A stretch of DNA of 57,139 bases, from assembly GCA_049680625.1 (NCBI GenBank), contig JBAUID010000220.1:1-57139 (forward strand), read 5' to 3'. Within the stretch, counting starts at the first letter, position 1. Each line of letters opens with the position of its first letter. Origin of the DNA: JAUIAI01 sp049680625. GTDB taxonomy: Bacteria; Pseudomonadota; Gammaproteobacteria; Burkholderiales; Burkholderiaceae_E. Under the pieces are notes generated by a model that was not told the origin of the DNA, searched no databases, and saw nothing but the letters and a program-made list of their open reading frames with translations. This document shows, piece by piece, positions 1 to 8,471 of the stretch. The position numbers were made by a program, and so were the translations under genes.

Positions 1-1
1 G

Positions 2-280
2 CTAAATACCGTAAAAACCTCCGCCTCATCCAGTATTATCATGCTGGCCGAAGCAGACACTATGACCGATGGCGAAGTCAGGCGAATTAACAAAGGCGCC
101 AGGAAGCTAACCATCAAACATGGCGAAATTAAGAGCATGGAGATGCCCCCGATGACAATGGAGTTTGTCGTAACTGACGATGCCATGCTCGAAAGGCTGA
201 ATAAGGGTGACAAAATCAAATTCAAAGTCGAAGATCAGGACGGAAAAATGGTCATCACCGAAATTGTGCCCAGGCCATAG
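2..280 (+). CDS. CusF-like periplasmic copper/silver-binding protein (5' partial)
   Basis: The reading frame is open to the left edge, so the true start, and probably a signal peptide, lies outside; an internal ATG at 41 is unlikely to be the start. The visible part is one small OB-fold CusF-like domain. The stretch KLTIKHGEI...MPPMTMEF aligns with the CusF metal site: the His and the two Met of MTM are present. The position of the capping Trp in E. coli CusF is Met here. Family members deliver Cu(I)/Ag(I) to CusCBA-type efflux pumps in the periplasm. No pump gene is visible, but the upstream neighbour is unknown. The 97 bases to the next gene show no clear signal. Confidence 0.75.
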   Translation, partial: LNTVKTSASSSIIMLAEADTMTDGEVRRINKGARKLTIKHGEIKSMEMPPMTMEFVVTDDAMLERLNKGDKIKFKVEDQDGKMVITEIVPRP

Positions 281-377
281 TCAAATCTGGCTGCCGAATG
301 GCTTTTCAACAGTCTGCTAGGCACACTCCACACAAAGCGGACAAAAGTATTCAGAGAATGTCTGTCAGAATAAGCCG

Positions 378-977
378 ATGATTCGGATTCAAAACCTCTT
401 TGTTCAGGGCCTGGCTGCCTTACTACCGATTGCGATTACCCTTTACCTGATTTACTGGCTGGGTACCGCAACCGAAGACATACTTGGCCAGGGGCTGCGC
501 CTGTTGTTCCCCGATCGTTATTACCTGCCGGGTATGGGTATTGGTGCTGGCATTTTGCTGGCGTTTGCAACCGGCATCGTCTTGCGCCTGTGGATTGGAC
601 GCAAACTATTGCAACTGGGTGAGCGTGTATTGCGGCGCGTTCCAGTGGTCAAGACCATCTATAGTGCAGCCCGTGACTTCACGGCATTCTGGACGGCTGA
701 TAAAAAACACGATAACCGCCAGGTGGTGTTGGTCACCCTGCCGCAAGGCCAGCAGCTGATCGGCTTTATTACCCAGCGTCAGCCGGGTCAGTTGGTACCC
801 GGTCTGGACGGGCCCGACCTGATTGCGGTGTACCTGCCAATGAGCTATCAAATTGGTGGTTACACCGTTTACATGCCTGCCAGCCAGGTCCGGCATATTG
901 ACATGAGTGTCGAAGACGCGATGCGCATAACGCTGACAGCGGCCATGTCGGTTTCTGATCCGGAAAAGTCTGCCTGA
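378..977 (+). CDS. DUF502 family inner-membrane protein
   Basis: A 199-residue protein with two N-terminal hydrophobic segments (about residues 8-30 and 50-72), then a conserved soluble part with the RRVPVVKTIYSAARDF motif typical of DUF502 (COG2928). Length and layout match the family, which is widespread in proteobacteria and has no firmly established function. It stands alone and converges on the EamA transporter. Family assignment is secure; function is unknown. Confidence 0.88.
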   Translation: MIRIQNLFVQGLAALLPIAITLYLIYWLGTATEDILGQGLRLLFPDRYYLPGMGIGAGILLAFATGIVLRLWIGRKLLQLGERVLRRVPVVKTIYSAARDFTAFWTADKKHDNRQVVLVTLPQGQQLIGFITQRQPGQLVPGLDGPDLIAVYLPMSYQIGGYTVYMPASQVRHIDMSVEDAMRITLTAAMSVSDPEKSA

Positions 978-983
978 ATCGTC

Positions 984-1010
984 AGCCTGAATTTACAAGT
1001 TCTTCAGGCT
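984..1010. terminator. possible bidirectional terminator between convergent genes
   Basis: An 8-base perfect inverted repeat (AGCCTGAA / TTCAGGCT) with an 11-base loop lies between the DUF502 gene and the convergent EamA gene and overlaps the latter's stop codon. There is no strong T-tract, so intrinsic termination is only plausible. Confidence 0.3.
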
Positions 1011-1873
1011 TTGCGCCCCATCCAGACACAAAAGGCAACAACCAGGGCGAAGCCGCCAAGCGTCAGCGTGATTGGTTCGCCCAGCAAGAACCAGGAGCCG
1101 ACCAGGGTCACAAAAATCTGCAGCAATTGCACCTGACCCGCTTTGGCAACCCCCGCCATGGCCATGCCGTTGTTCCAGAAGAAGAAACCCAGAAACTGGG
1201 AAAAAACCGCCACATAGCCAAAGGCGAACCAAGCTGAGGCAGAGGCGTTTAAATTCACGTCGGGTAGAGACCACGCAACCGGCATTGCGATCACCGGTGC
1301 GGTAATCAACAGACACCAGGAGATAACTTGCCAGCCGCCAAGGCGGCGGGTGAGATCACCGGAAATTGCATAACCAATCGCCGCAGCTACAATTGATGCC
1401 AACAACCACAAATCAGCACCGTACAAGCTGCCGTCACCGCCGCCGCCGCCATTTAACAAGGCAAAAATAACAACTGCGATCGACCCGGCCATCGCCCAGG
1501 CCCAGAATTTCAATGACGGTTTTTCACCGGCAAAAACAATCGCAGCCGCAGCAGTACCCAATGGCAGGATCCCGAGAACAACAGCGCCGTGACTGGCCGG
1601 CGCTGATTCCATGGCAATTGCAGAGAACAGCGGGAAACCAATAACGATGCCAAAACCTGCCAATAACAGCTTAAAGATGTCGGCGCGTTGCGGACGCGGT
1701 GAACGGGTCACTGTAAGCATGACACCCGCCAGCATCGCAGCCACCAGGGCGCGGCCAAGGCCGACAAATACGGCTGGCAGTTCAGCAACAGCGATGCGGG
1801 TAAACGGCAGGGTGAGACCAAAAATCACCACCCCGGCAAATGCCAGCAAATAACCTTTCTGTTGTTTTGTCAC
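1004..1873 (-). CDS. EamA/DMT-superfamily transporter
   Basis: A 289-residue, very hydrophobic protein with about ten predicted membrane segments arranged as two EamA halves, the standard drug/metabolite transporter layout. The first helix begins right after MTKQQKGYLLAFAGV. The start codon is GTG, preceded by an AGGAAA ribosome-binding sequence. Members export or import small metabolites such as amino acids; the substrate cannot be read from sequence. It lies 15 bases downstream of the DUF6644-like gene and may be co-transcribed with it. Confidence 0.85.
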   Translation of the reverse strand: MTKQQKGYLLAFAGVVIFGLTLPFTRIAVAELPAVFVGLGRALVAAMLAGVMLTVTRSPRPQRADIFKLLLAGFGIVIGFPLFSAIAMESAPASHGAVVLGILPLGTAAAAIVFAGEKPSLKFWAWAMAGSIAVVIFALLNGGGGGDGSLYGADLWLLASIVAAAIGYAISGDLTRRLGGWQVISWCLLITAPVIAMPVAWSLPDVNLNASASAWFAFGYVAVFSQFLGFFFWNNGMAMAGVAKAGQVQLLQIFVTLVGSWFLLGEPITLTLGGFALVVAFCVWMGRKA

Positions 1874-1888
1874 TGGTTCTGGATTTTC

Positions 1889-2413
1889 CTAGCGATACCC
1901 AACCAGGCGACCCAATACCAGGGCGCTTATCCAGAAGGTAAGTGACAAACCTGCTGCAAGACGCAATGGCCAGCGAATTGGCCCACGATTCGATCCGGGG
2001 TTCGCAACATTGGATGAGCCGGTTGCCAACTTCCTACTAATCGCTTGCCGCCAGCTATCACTTCGGCCCAGCCAGATCGCATTGGCAATTCCCAAAACAA
2101 CCAAACCAAGCTTTACTAAAAACAAGGGGTTCGCCGTGTAGTCGGCCGCACGGGCGACAAACAGCAATAAACCAGAACCGATTGCCAACACCAGGCCAAC
2201 AACTGCCATCGGGCGCAACACAATAGCCAGACTTTGCCATGGCTGGTGTGGCCACAATCCGAGTAGTCGCAAATCCAGAGAGACAATACAGCCGATTAAA
2301 AACGCAATCCCCAGCAGATGGGCAATATTGACCAAGGGGTACAGCCAGATTGATCCACGTAAGGCGACGGCAATCGGCCAGGCTTCGACCGCCAGGCCAA
2401 ATTGCTGGAACAA
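1889..2413 (-). CDS. small integral membrane protein, DUF6644-like
   Basis: A 174-residue protein with four predicted membrane helices. The motif PLVNIAHLLGIAFLIG and the following LDLRLLG resemble the DUF6644 family of uncharacterised membrane proteins. The proposed start is a TTG one base after the stop of the upstream DUF6152 gene, so translation is probably coupled. I recall these two families occurring together, which supports both calls. No enzymatic motif is visible. Confidence 0.65.
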   Translation of the reverse strand: MFQQFGLAVEAWPIAVALRGSIWLYPLVNIAHLLGIAFLIGCIVSLDLRLLGLWPHQPWQSLAIVLRPMAVVGLVLAIGSGLLLFVARAADYTANPLFLVKLGLVVLGIANAIWLGRSDSWRQAISRKLATGSSNVANPGSNRGPIRWPLRLAAGLSLTFWISALVLGRLVGYR

Positions 2414-2414
2414 A

Positions 2415-2843
2415 TCAGTTATTTTTCGTGGCCTTCAGACGTTCGGGATACAAGTCGTAATTCTTGCCACTAATCACCAGGCGCTCAGCTTTCATCTTGG
2501 TTTCTTTCGGCTCGGCGGAGCGCTTGCCAACAAAAGTGATTTCTGCGCCAACTTGCATCTGGCTGTCTTGCAAACCGGCGCGCTCGTTGCGCCAGGGCTG
2601 ACCAACTTCGACAGTCCACTTTTCGCCATCAGCATCAACAATCAACACGCCATGCGGGTTTCCAAGGCTGGATTTTTCAACCAGACCGGTTAATTCAAAC
2701 TGACCGTCTTTTGTCCAGCGCCAACCATGGTGGGCCATTGCCAGAGTACAAGCTGACAACAACAACACCGCTAACATCAACCGCATCAGCCCCATATAGG
2801 CGGGACTCATGGTATTTGAGTAGAGATTTTTCTCGCGATTCAT
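2415..2843 (-). CDS. exported DUF6152 family protein
   Basis: The frame opens further upstream, but the ATG at 2843 is preceded by an AGGGAGA ribosome-binding site, giving a 142-residue protein. It starts with a hydrophobic secretion signal (LMLAVLLLSACTLAMA). The mature part starts at AHHGWRW and carries LVEKSSLGNPHG, WTVEVGQPWRNERAG and a C-terminal DLYPERL, all typical of DUF6152, a family of small exported proteins of unknown role. It is the first gene of a coupled pair with the membrane protein downstream. Confidence 0.8.
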   Translation of the reverse strand: MNREKNLYSNTMSPAYMGLMRLMLAVLLLSACTLAMAHHGWRWTKDGQFELTGLVEKSSLGNPHGVLIVDADGEKWTVEVGQPWRNERAGLQDSQMQVGAEITFVGKRSAEPKETKMKAERLVISGKNYDLYPERLKATKNN

Positions 2844-3006
2844 ATATTTCTCCCTGTGTACGCTCATTCTGCGATTGGCGGGCACCGGTGTCAAACAATG
2901 GGGAATTAAGCCAATCACCGTATCCCTGCGTCGCCAGGCAATTTTTGGGCTTGATCAGACCCGGCTATATTTACGGTTACTCCTGGCTAGCTGTTGAAAA
3001 TGACTC

Positions 3007-4158
3007 ATGAAAATTACCGGTCTCAAAATCCATGTCCTGAAGACCCCGCTGGACCAGCCATTTGCCTTTTCCCAGGGATGGGTGACCCAACGCAGTGCCA
3101 CCCTGGTTGAAATTGAGACAGACGAAGGCGTCACCGGCTGGGGCGAAGCCTTTGCACAAGGACTAGAACCACCAGAAATTGCGGCGACCGTTATCGACAA
3201 AGCCTTACGACCGTTACTCATCGGGCAGGACCCAACCGACACCGAAGTGTTGTGGCACAAGATGTACCACATGACCAGGGACTATGGCCGCAAAGGGTCG
3301 GTCATTTCAGCCATCAGCGCTGTTGATACTGCGCTTTGGGACATCACCGGGAAATTTCGGCAACTGCCTGTCTATCAGTTGTTGGGCGGTGCCTTCCGCA
3401 CCGAGGTGCAGCCATACGCAACCGGGTTTTATCGCATTGAAGGTCAGGGTGAAGCCGCACGGCTCGCCGCTGAAGCCCTGGCCCATTTTGAAAACGGTTT
3501 TAAGCTGATGAAAGTCAAGCTTGGTTATGGGATTGACGACGATATCGCAGTCATGACAGCCATCGGCAAAGCCATGCAGGCAAAGCCTGTCCGTCTGATG
3601 ATTGATACTAATCACGCTTATGGCCGAGCTGATGCATTGCGCCTGGGCCGGGCGCTGAGCGACTTCGACCTTGCCTGGTATGAAGAACCCGTAGTCCCCG
3701 AAGACAAATCAGGTTACGCGCTGATGCGCCAGCAACTGACGATGCCCATTGCCGGCGGCGAAAATGAACACACCTTGTTTGGCTTTCGGGAACTGCTGGC
3801 GGCGGACGCTGTCGACATTGCTCAGCCGGACCTTGGCTCTTGCGGAGGCATCACCGCGATGCGCCACATCATCACCCTGGCCCATGCCTATGGGGTCCAG
3901 GTCAACCCACATGTCTGGGGTTCTGCTGTGGCCCAGGCCGCGTCATTGCAAGTGATAGCAGCCCTGCCGGTTACCCACTACTCTATATTTGCGAGCGGAC
4001 CACTGCTTGAATACGATCAGTCGTCGCACCCCTTCCGGCAGGAGTTAACAACCCGGCCGGTGACCATGGTGAACGGCATGGTGAACATTTCCAGCCAACC
4101 CGGGATTGGCATTGAAATCAACCGAGACATTCTGAGCCGTTACCTCAGTCCGGTTTAA
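3007..4158 (+). CDS. mandelate racemase/muconate lactonizing enzyme family protein
   Basis: A 383-residue enolase-superfamily enzyme with the N-terminal capping domain (residues 1-125) and a beta/alpha barrel. Catalytic elements are visible: KVK at 169-171, metal ligands Asp200, Glu226 and Glu252, and a His302 (NPHVWGS) that can pair with Asp275 (QPDLG). This KxK plus His/Asp arrangement places it in the mandelate-racemase subgroup, which abstracts a proton alpha to a carboxylate, as in sugar-acid dehydratases and racemases. The substrate is not predictable. It is monocistronic and convergent with the following reductase. Confidence 0.87.
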   Translation: MKITGLKIHVLKTPLDQPFAFSQGWVTQRSATLVEIETDEGVTGWGEAFAQGLEPPEIAATVIDKALRPLLIGQDPTDTEVLWHKMYHMTRDYGRKGSVISAISAVDTALWDITGKFRQLPVYQLLGGAFRTEVQPYATGFYRIEGQGEAARLAAEALAHFENGFKLMKVKLGYGIDDDIAVMTAIGKAMQAKPVRLMIDTNHAYGRADALRLGRALSDFDLAWYEEPVVPEDKSGYALMRQQLTMPIAGGENEHTLFGFRELLAADAVDIAQPDLGSCGGITAMRHIITLAHAYGVQVNPHVWGSAVAQAASLQVIAALPVTHYSIFASGPLLEYDQSSHPFRQELTTRPVTMVNGMVNISSQPGIGIEINRDILSRYLSPV

Positions 4159-4178
4159 CCACATAGTCAACTAACGAA

Positions 4179-5201
4179 TCAATCCGTTCCCAGATTTGGA
4201 TCGTCGCTGATTCGAACCAGGCGCTTACCGATGTTCTTTCCACAGAGCATTTCGATGAAAGCGCCAGGCGTATTTTCAAGCCCGTCGATAATGTCTTCAA
4301 AATACACAATTTTTTCTTCCGCCATTAATCTGCCCATTTGTTCCAGATACCGGGGCATGTGATGCATGTGGTCATACACCAGAAAACCAGTCATCTCGGC
4401 CCGTTTGGAGATAAGGCACTCAATACCGCGAATCCCGGCCAGGGTCGACCCGCCAGGGCGGGAGATCATGCCGCAAACCGGGATGCGTGCACCAATTGTG
4501 AGGCGCGGCAATACGGCTTCGAGGGCGACCCCGCCGACGTTTTCAAAGTACACGTCTATCCCGTTGGGGCAGGCGCGGTCGAGTTCGCTTTCGTAACCTG
4601 ATTCACGATAGTTAAACGCCGCATCGAAATTCAGCCGCTCAAGTAAATGTTGACGCTTGTGCTCAGAACCAACACTGCCAACCACCCGGGCGCCAGCCAG
4701 TCGTGCGAGTTGCCCGGCAATCTGACCAACAGCGCCAGAGGCGGCAGACACAAAAACAGTTTCGCCCGGTTGCGGCTGACCAATCCGCATCATGCCCACC
4801 CAGGCCGTGAGCCCCGGCATGCCCATAATGCTGATGGCATGGCTGAGCGGTCGAATCGAGTCATCGATTTGGTTCAGGTTTTGACCGTTGGCAACCCGTG
4901 TGTATTGCTCCCACCCGAGGAAAGACCATACAAAACACCCCACTGGAAACTGCGGATTGCGTGACTCATGGACCTGGCCCACCACCCGGGCAGGGATCAC
5001 TTCACCAATCGCAAAAGGGTCTGCATAAGTGCGGGACGGCAACATCCGTCCGCGCATATAAGGGTCGCAGGACAAATATATGTTGCGCACCAGGACGTCA
5101 CCTGGATTTAAGTCGGGCACGGGCACTTCGTCCAGTGCGAAACAGGACGGGGTAACGTCCGGGTTGGGGTGCGCGGCAAGGACAATTCTTTTATTCTGCA
5201 T
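4179..5201 (-). CDS. NADP-dependent medium-chain reductase (CurA/leukotriene B4 dehydrogenase type)
   Basis: A 340-residue zinc-free medium-chain dehydrogenase/reductase. The N-terminus has the family signature LSCDPYMRGRM, and the nucleotide-binding motif is SAASGAVGQIAGQLA near residue 155. It belongs to the group with E. coli CurA and prostaglandin/leukotriene reductases, which reduce alpha,beta-unsaturated ketones or aldehydes with NADPH. The ATG is preceded by GGGAG. It is divergent from the halohydrin-dehalogenase-like gene, with repeated sequence in the shared upstream region. Confidence 0.87.
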   Translation of the reverse strand: MQNKRIVLAAHPNPDVTPSCFALDEVPVPDLNPGDVLVRNIYLSCDPYMRGRMLPSRTYADPFAIGEVIPARVVGQVHESRNPQFPVGCFVWSFLGWEQYTRVANGQNLNQIDDSIRPLSHAISIMGMPGLTAWVGMMRIGQPQPGETVFVSAASGAVGQIAGQLARLAGARVVGSVGSEHKRQHLLERLNFDAAFNYRESGYESELDRACPNGIDVYFENVGGVALEAVLPRLTIGARIPVCGMISRPGGSTLAGIRGIECLISKRAEMTGFLVYDHMHHMPRYLEQMGRLMAEEKIVYFEDIIDGLENTPGAFIEMLCGKNIGKRLVRISDDPNLGTD

Positions 5202-5235
5202 AGGGTATCTCCCGACCTCTACAATTTGAGCTGTT

Positions 5236-5268
5236 CAATCGAATCGAATCGATTCGTATCAATCGAAT
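5236..5268. promoter_or_regulatory. repeat-containing candidate operator in a divergent promoter region
   Basis: The 191 bases between the divergent starts at 5201 and 5393 contain two direct copies of TCAATCGAAT (5236-5245 and 5259-5268) flanking a 12-base perfect palindrome CGAATCGATTCG (5245-5256). The position suits a regulator controlling one or both genes. No regulator gene is adjacent, so the factor is unknown. Confidence 0.4.
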
Positions 5269-5392
5269 TGTGCCCGGAATCCGCCTTCAGACCGCTGCCC
5301 AGGCTGCGGTACGGGCAAAAACTCAGTCCAACGAAGACTGCCCGTATAACAACAAAGTAACGAAACAACGAAGCAACAAACCAGGAAACGCA

Positions 5393-6079
5393 ATGAAACG
5401 AATAGGTGACAGTCTGGCAGGCAAACGGGTACTCATTACCCAATGCAATGACTTTATGGGCCCGGCCTTGTGTGCTGCCTTCAATGCCCACGGCGCACTC
5501 GTGATTGCCGACGATCAAACCCTGGTCGAACCCGACGCATCCCGCAACCTTGTTGAACGTAGTGGTCAAGTTGACGTCTTGATTGCCAACCTCGCCTGCC
5601 CGGCGCCAAGTTCTGCAGTGCACGAAGTGACCGATGACGAGTGGCGTGATGTTTTTGCCCACATGGTTGACCCGCTACCACGTCTGTTCGGCGCGGTTGC
5701 CCCCGGCATGACAGAGCGCGGTAGTGGCAAGATCATCGTGATGGGCAGTGCTACTGCACTGCGCGGGCAAAAAAGAACGTCAACATATAGCGCCGCCCGC
5801 GGCGCGCAGGTGTCTTATGTTCGCGCGGCTGGCGCAGAACTGGCCCGGCACAACATTCAGGCCAACCTGATTGCCCAGCACTTTGTCGACAACCCGATGT
5901 ATTTTCCGCCCGAGGTCCAGGCGCTAGAGGCATTTAAAAACCGACTGGCGCGCGAAGTCCCCGCCGGGCGGCTCGGCACTGCCGAGGAAGACGCCTTGTT
6001 CGCCGTTTTCCTGGCCAGCAGCGAGGTCAGTTTTTTTGCCGGCCAGAGTTTCCCCTTTGCCGGTGGCTGGGCCACTTAA
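5393..6079 (+). CDS. putative halohydrin dehalogenase-like SDR-fold protein
   Basis: A 228-residue protein; the ATG at 5393 follows CCAGGAAAC and is preferred over upstream in-frame starts. It has an SDR fold but lacks the glycine-rich NAD motif. Instead the N-terminus reads T16-x4-F21-x-G23, and the active site reads S119-x12-Y132-x3-R136. These two patterns, T-x4-F/Y-x-G and S-x12-Y-x3-R, are the ones used to recognise halohydrin dehalogenases (Hhe enzymes). Those enzymes convert vicinal halohydrins to epoxides without a cofactor and can open epoxides with small anions. The C-terminal end (AGQSFPFAGGW) also resembles that family. A cofactor-dependent atypical SDR is the alternative. Confidence 0.62.
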   Translation: MKRIGDSLAGKRVLITQCNDFMGPALCAAFNAHGALVIADDQTLVEPDASRNLVERSGQVDVLIANLACPAPSSAVHEVTDDEWRDVFAHMVDPLPRLFGAVAPGMTERGSGKIIVMGSATALRGQKRTSTYSAARGAQVSYVRAAGAELARHNIQANLIAQHFVDNPMYFPPEVQALEAFKNRLAREVPAGRLGTAEEDALFAVFLASSEVSFFAGQSFPFAGGWAT

Positions 6080-6098
6080 GTCAAGAGAAAACTCTGGA

Positions 6099-6545
6099 TT
6101 ACGGCAGGCTTGGTTTAGCCGGCTCACTCACCAGGCCAGCCGCCAGTACTCCGGCGATGCATGCCGCCTCATCTTCATCACCGGTGCCGCCGCTGGCACC
6201 CGCAGCACCAATGATCCGGCCGTTAGCATCGCGAATCAAGACAGCGCCGGGTTGCGGCAGAAACCGCCCCTGCCCTGTCGCGGCCAGCGCAACAAAAAAA
6301 TTCGGGTTCCCCGCAGCCCGCTCGGCCAGGATGCGGCTTGGTGCATCCATGCCAATACTCGCCCAGGCTTTTCCGGTAGCCACATCGACCCGAAACATGC
6401 TGGCACCATCTTCACGTTGCGCAGCAATCAGATCACCGGAAGCATCCAGTACAACAACGGCGAGAGGCGCAAATTTCATTTCGCGAGCCTTTTTTAGCGC
6501 AGCGTTGATAATTGTGTTGGATTGCCCGAGGGTCAGGGATGACAT
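6099..6545 (-). CDS. GlcG/HbpS family (DUF336) heme-binding-like protein
   Basis: A 148-residue protein; the ATG at 6545 has a GGAG site, so the longer upstream frame is rejected. It shows the family pattern: an N-terminal helix (IINAALKKAREM), a VVVLDASGDLIAA strand, PGAVLIRDANGRIIGAAGASG, and a C-terminal DEDEAACIAGV helix. Members occur near glycolate and other catabolic genes; a few bind heme or cobalamin-like ligands, and most have no assigned role. It is convergent with the halohydrin-dehalogenase-like gene. Confidence 0.83.
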   Translation of the reverse strand: MSSLTLGQSNTIINAALKKAREMKFAPLAVVVLDASGDLIAAQREDGASMFRVDVATGKAWASIGMDAPSRILAERAAGNPNFFVALAATGQGRFLPQPGAVLIRDANGRIIGAAGASGGTGDEDEAACIAGVLAAGLVSEPAKPSLP

Positions 6546-6686
6546 AAATTCTCCGTGGTTAGTCTTTTCAATCCAGCAGTTTAACCCGGTAGCATCAGTC
6601 CACGCCGATCCCAAGCCAGGTTCAGCACGATGGTTTGCCCTGCCCCTGGGGTAAACCAAATTTTTTACTCATTAAAAGGTCAAAAC

Positions 6687-7688
6687 ATGCCATCGATGCA
6701 CGGATATCGGTTCACTCGCGCGGGCGCTGCCAACGAGGTTCTCGAGTTTGGTCAATACCCGATTCCACAGCCTGCCGCCGGTGAAGTTCAAGTGCGGCTA
6801 GCGGTTTCAGCGGTCAACCCCACCGACACGAAACGCAGGACGGACGGGCGCGAACTGCCTCGGTTCGGCCAGATCACACCCAATAACGACGGTAGCGGCT
6901 GGATCGCAGCCGTTGGTGAAGGCGTATCAACAAGTCGTATTGGCGAACGCGTCTGGCTGTTTGCTGCCCAGGCCGGACGCCCCGATGGCACCGGCGCACA
7001 ATTTTGTACAGTGCCGGCGGCATACGCTGTACCGCTGCCCGACAACACCAGCCTGGCCATCGGCGCCTGCCTCGGGGTACCCGCGGTCACTGCCCACCGT
7101 GCGGTTTTTGCCGATGGGCCGGTCAACGGTCAAACCGTCCTGGTTACTGGTGGCACGGGCCGGGTTGGTCGTTACGCAGTGCAAATAGCCCTGCAAGCCG
7201 GTGCCCGGGTAATCGCCAGTTGTCGTACTGACCAGGATGCCCAGGACTTGTCCACGCTTGGGGTCAAGGACATTATCATGCGCAATGAGACTGACATTGC
7301 GTCGCGCACCCTGGAAATGACGAATGACATCGGGGTGGATCGCTTCATTGATGTTGCATTCGGCGCAAATGTTCAGGATGCACCGCGGATTATCAAGCCG
7401 AACGGTGTTCTGATCAGTTACGGTTCAGATTACAACCCAGAGCCGGTTTTTCCGTTTATCCAGTTTATGTACCGAAACATCACGTTGCGGCCGTTTTCGA
7501 TTATGGGTATGCCCGAAGCGGCAAAATTGCAGGCGTTTCATGACATTACAAATTACCTGCAATTAGATATCTTATCGCACGCAATTTCCGTGCGCCTGCC
7601 TTTTAACGATATGGTCAAAGCACACGAGCTCATAGAAAAAGGTGACTTGCGCGGATGTGTTCTGGTCGATATTGCCGATGAAGCGTAA
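6687..7688 (+). CDS. NADPH:quinone reductase-like medium-chain dehydrogenase
   Basis: A 333-residue zinc-free medium-chain reductase; the ATG at 6687 follows AAAAGGT. The GroES-like half contains AVNPTDTKRR, and the nucleotide-binding half has VTGGTGRVG near residues 153-161. It resembles zeta-crystallin/quinone oxidoreductases acting on quinones or enones; the substrate is unknown. Its last 11 bases overlap the start of the DUF2161 gene, so the two are co-translated. Confidence 0.83.
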   Translation: MPSMHGYRFTRAGAANEVLEFGQYPIPQPAAGEVQVRLAVSAVNPTDTKRRTDGRELPRFGQITPNNDGSGWIAAVGEGVSTSRIGERVWLFAAQAGRPDGTGAQFCTVPAAYAVPLPDNTSLAIGACLGVPAVTAHRAVFADGPVNGQTVLVTGGTGRVGRYAVQIALQAGARVIASCRTDQDAQDLSTLGVKDIIMRNETDIASRTLEMTNDIGVDRFIDVAFGANVQDAPRIIKPNGVLISYGSDYNPEPVFPFIQFMYRNITLRPFSIMGMPEAAKLQAFHDITNYLQLDILSHAISVRLPFNDMVKAHELIEKGDLRGCVLVDIADEA

Positions 7689-8448
7689 GGCTCTTTCAGC
7701 GACAACCCAGTGGCGGGAGACCGATTTATACCCGCCAGTAAAAAGCCTGCTACAGGCTCAAGGTTACGAGGTGAAGAGCGAAATTCATCAGTGCGATGTT
7801 GTCGCCATACGCGGCACCGAGTTACCGGTGGTGGTTGAGCTTAAATTGTCACTCAATATCAGTTTACTACTGCAGGCGGTTGATCGTTTTGCGCTGACCG
7901 ACAAAGTGTATCTTGCGGTTCCACTGACTTGCCCTTTGCTGAACAAGAAATCCCGACAGGTTAAAAAACTCATTCGTATGCTCGGACTCGGGCTCATCTG
8001 CGTTGACCCGGTTGCTGACCAGACAACAGTCATGTTCGACCCCGCCCCTTATCAACCACGTAAATCCAAATTGAGAACCGGGCGACTACTCGGAGAATTC
8101 GACCGCCGGATTGGTGACCCAAATTCCGGCGGGGCCGATCGTCGTCGCGGCCTGATGACAGCCTACCGTCAGCGCGCCCTGCGCATTGCCACTCACCTCG
8201 GTGACCACGGGAAAAGCAAGGCATCAATAATTGCCTCAGCCCTTGATGAGCCAAAAACCCGGGACATCTTGTACAACGATGTTTACGGATGGTTCGATCG
8301 CCACGGGGGTGGGCACTACTCTTTATCCCCCCGGGGACGCGAAGAAATCACCCAGTGGATAACAAGAGCCGCGCCCCGATGCCCGCCTGCACGCCGAAAG
8401 CTTAAACATGCGGATACACCAGGGTTACCATCGAGGACTATCAGCTGA
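7678..8448 (+). CDS. DUF2161 PD-(D/E)XK nuclease-fold protein
   Basis: A 256-residue protein whose ATG overlaps the previous stop by 11 bases. The N-terminal half holds a PD-(D/E)XK-like core: Asp40 (QCDVVAIRG) and Glu54-x-Lys56 (VVVELKLS), followed by LLLQAVDRFALTD and VYLAVP. These are the hallmarks of DUF2161 putative phosphodiesterases. The C-terminal part is basic with a winged-helix look. Its role is unknown; the coupling to a metabolic reductase is odd and may be incidental. Confidence 0.8.
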   Translation: MKRKALSATTQWRETDLYPPVKSLLQAQGYEVKSEIHQCDVVAIRGTELPVVVELKLSLNISLLLQAVDRFALTDKVYLAVPLTCPLLNKKSRQVKKLIRMLGLGLICVDPVADQTTVMFDPAPYQPRKSKLRTGRLLGEFDRRIGDPNSGGADRRRGLMTAYRQRALRIATHLGDHGKSKASIIASALDEPKTRDILYNDVYGWFDRHGGGHYSLSPRGREEITQWITRAAPRCPPARRKLKHADTPGLPSRTIS

Positions 8449-8471
8449 CCGAAACTATCTAACCAACGCAA

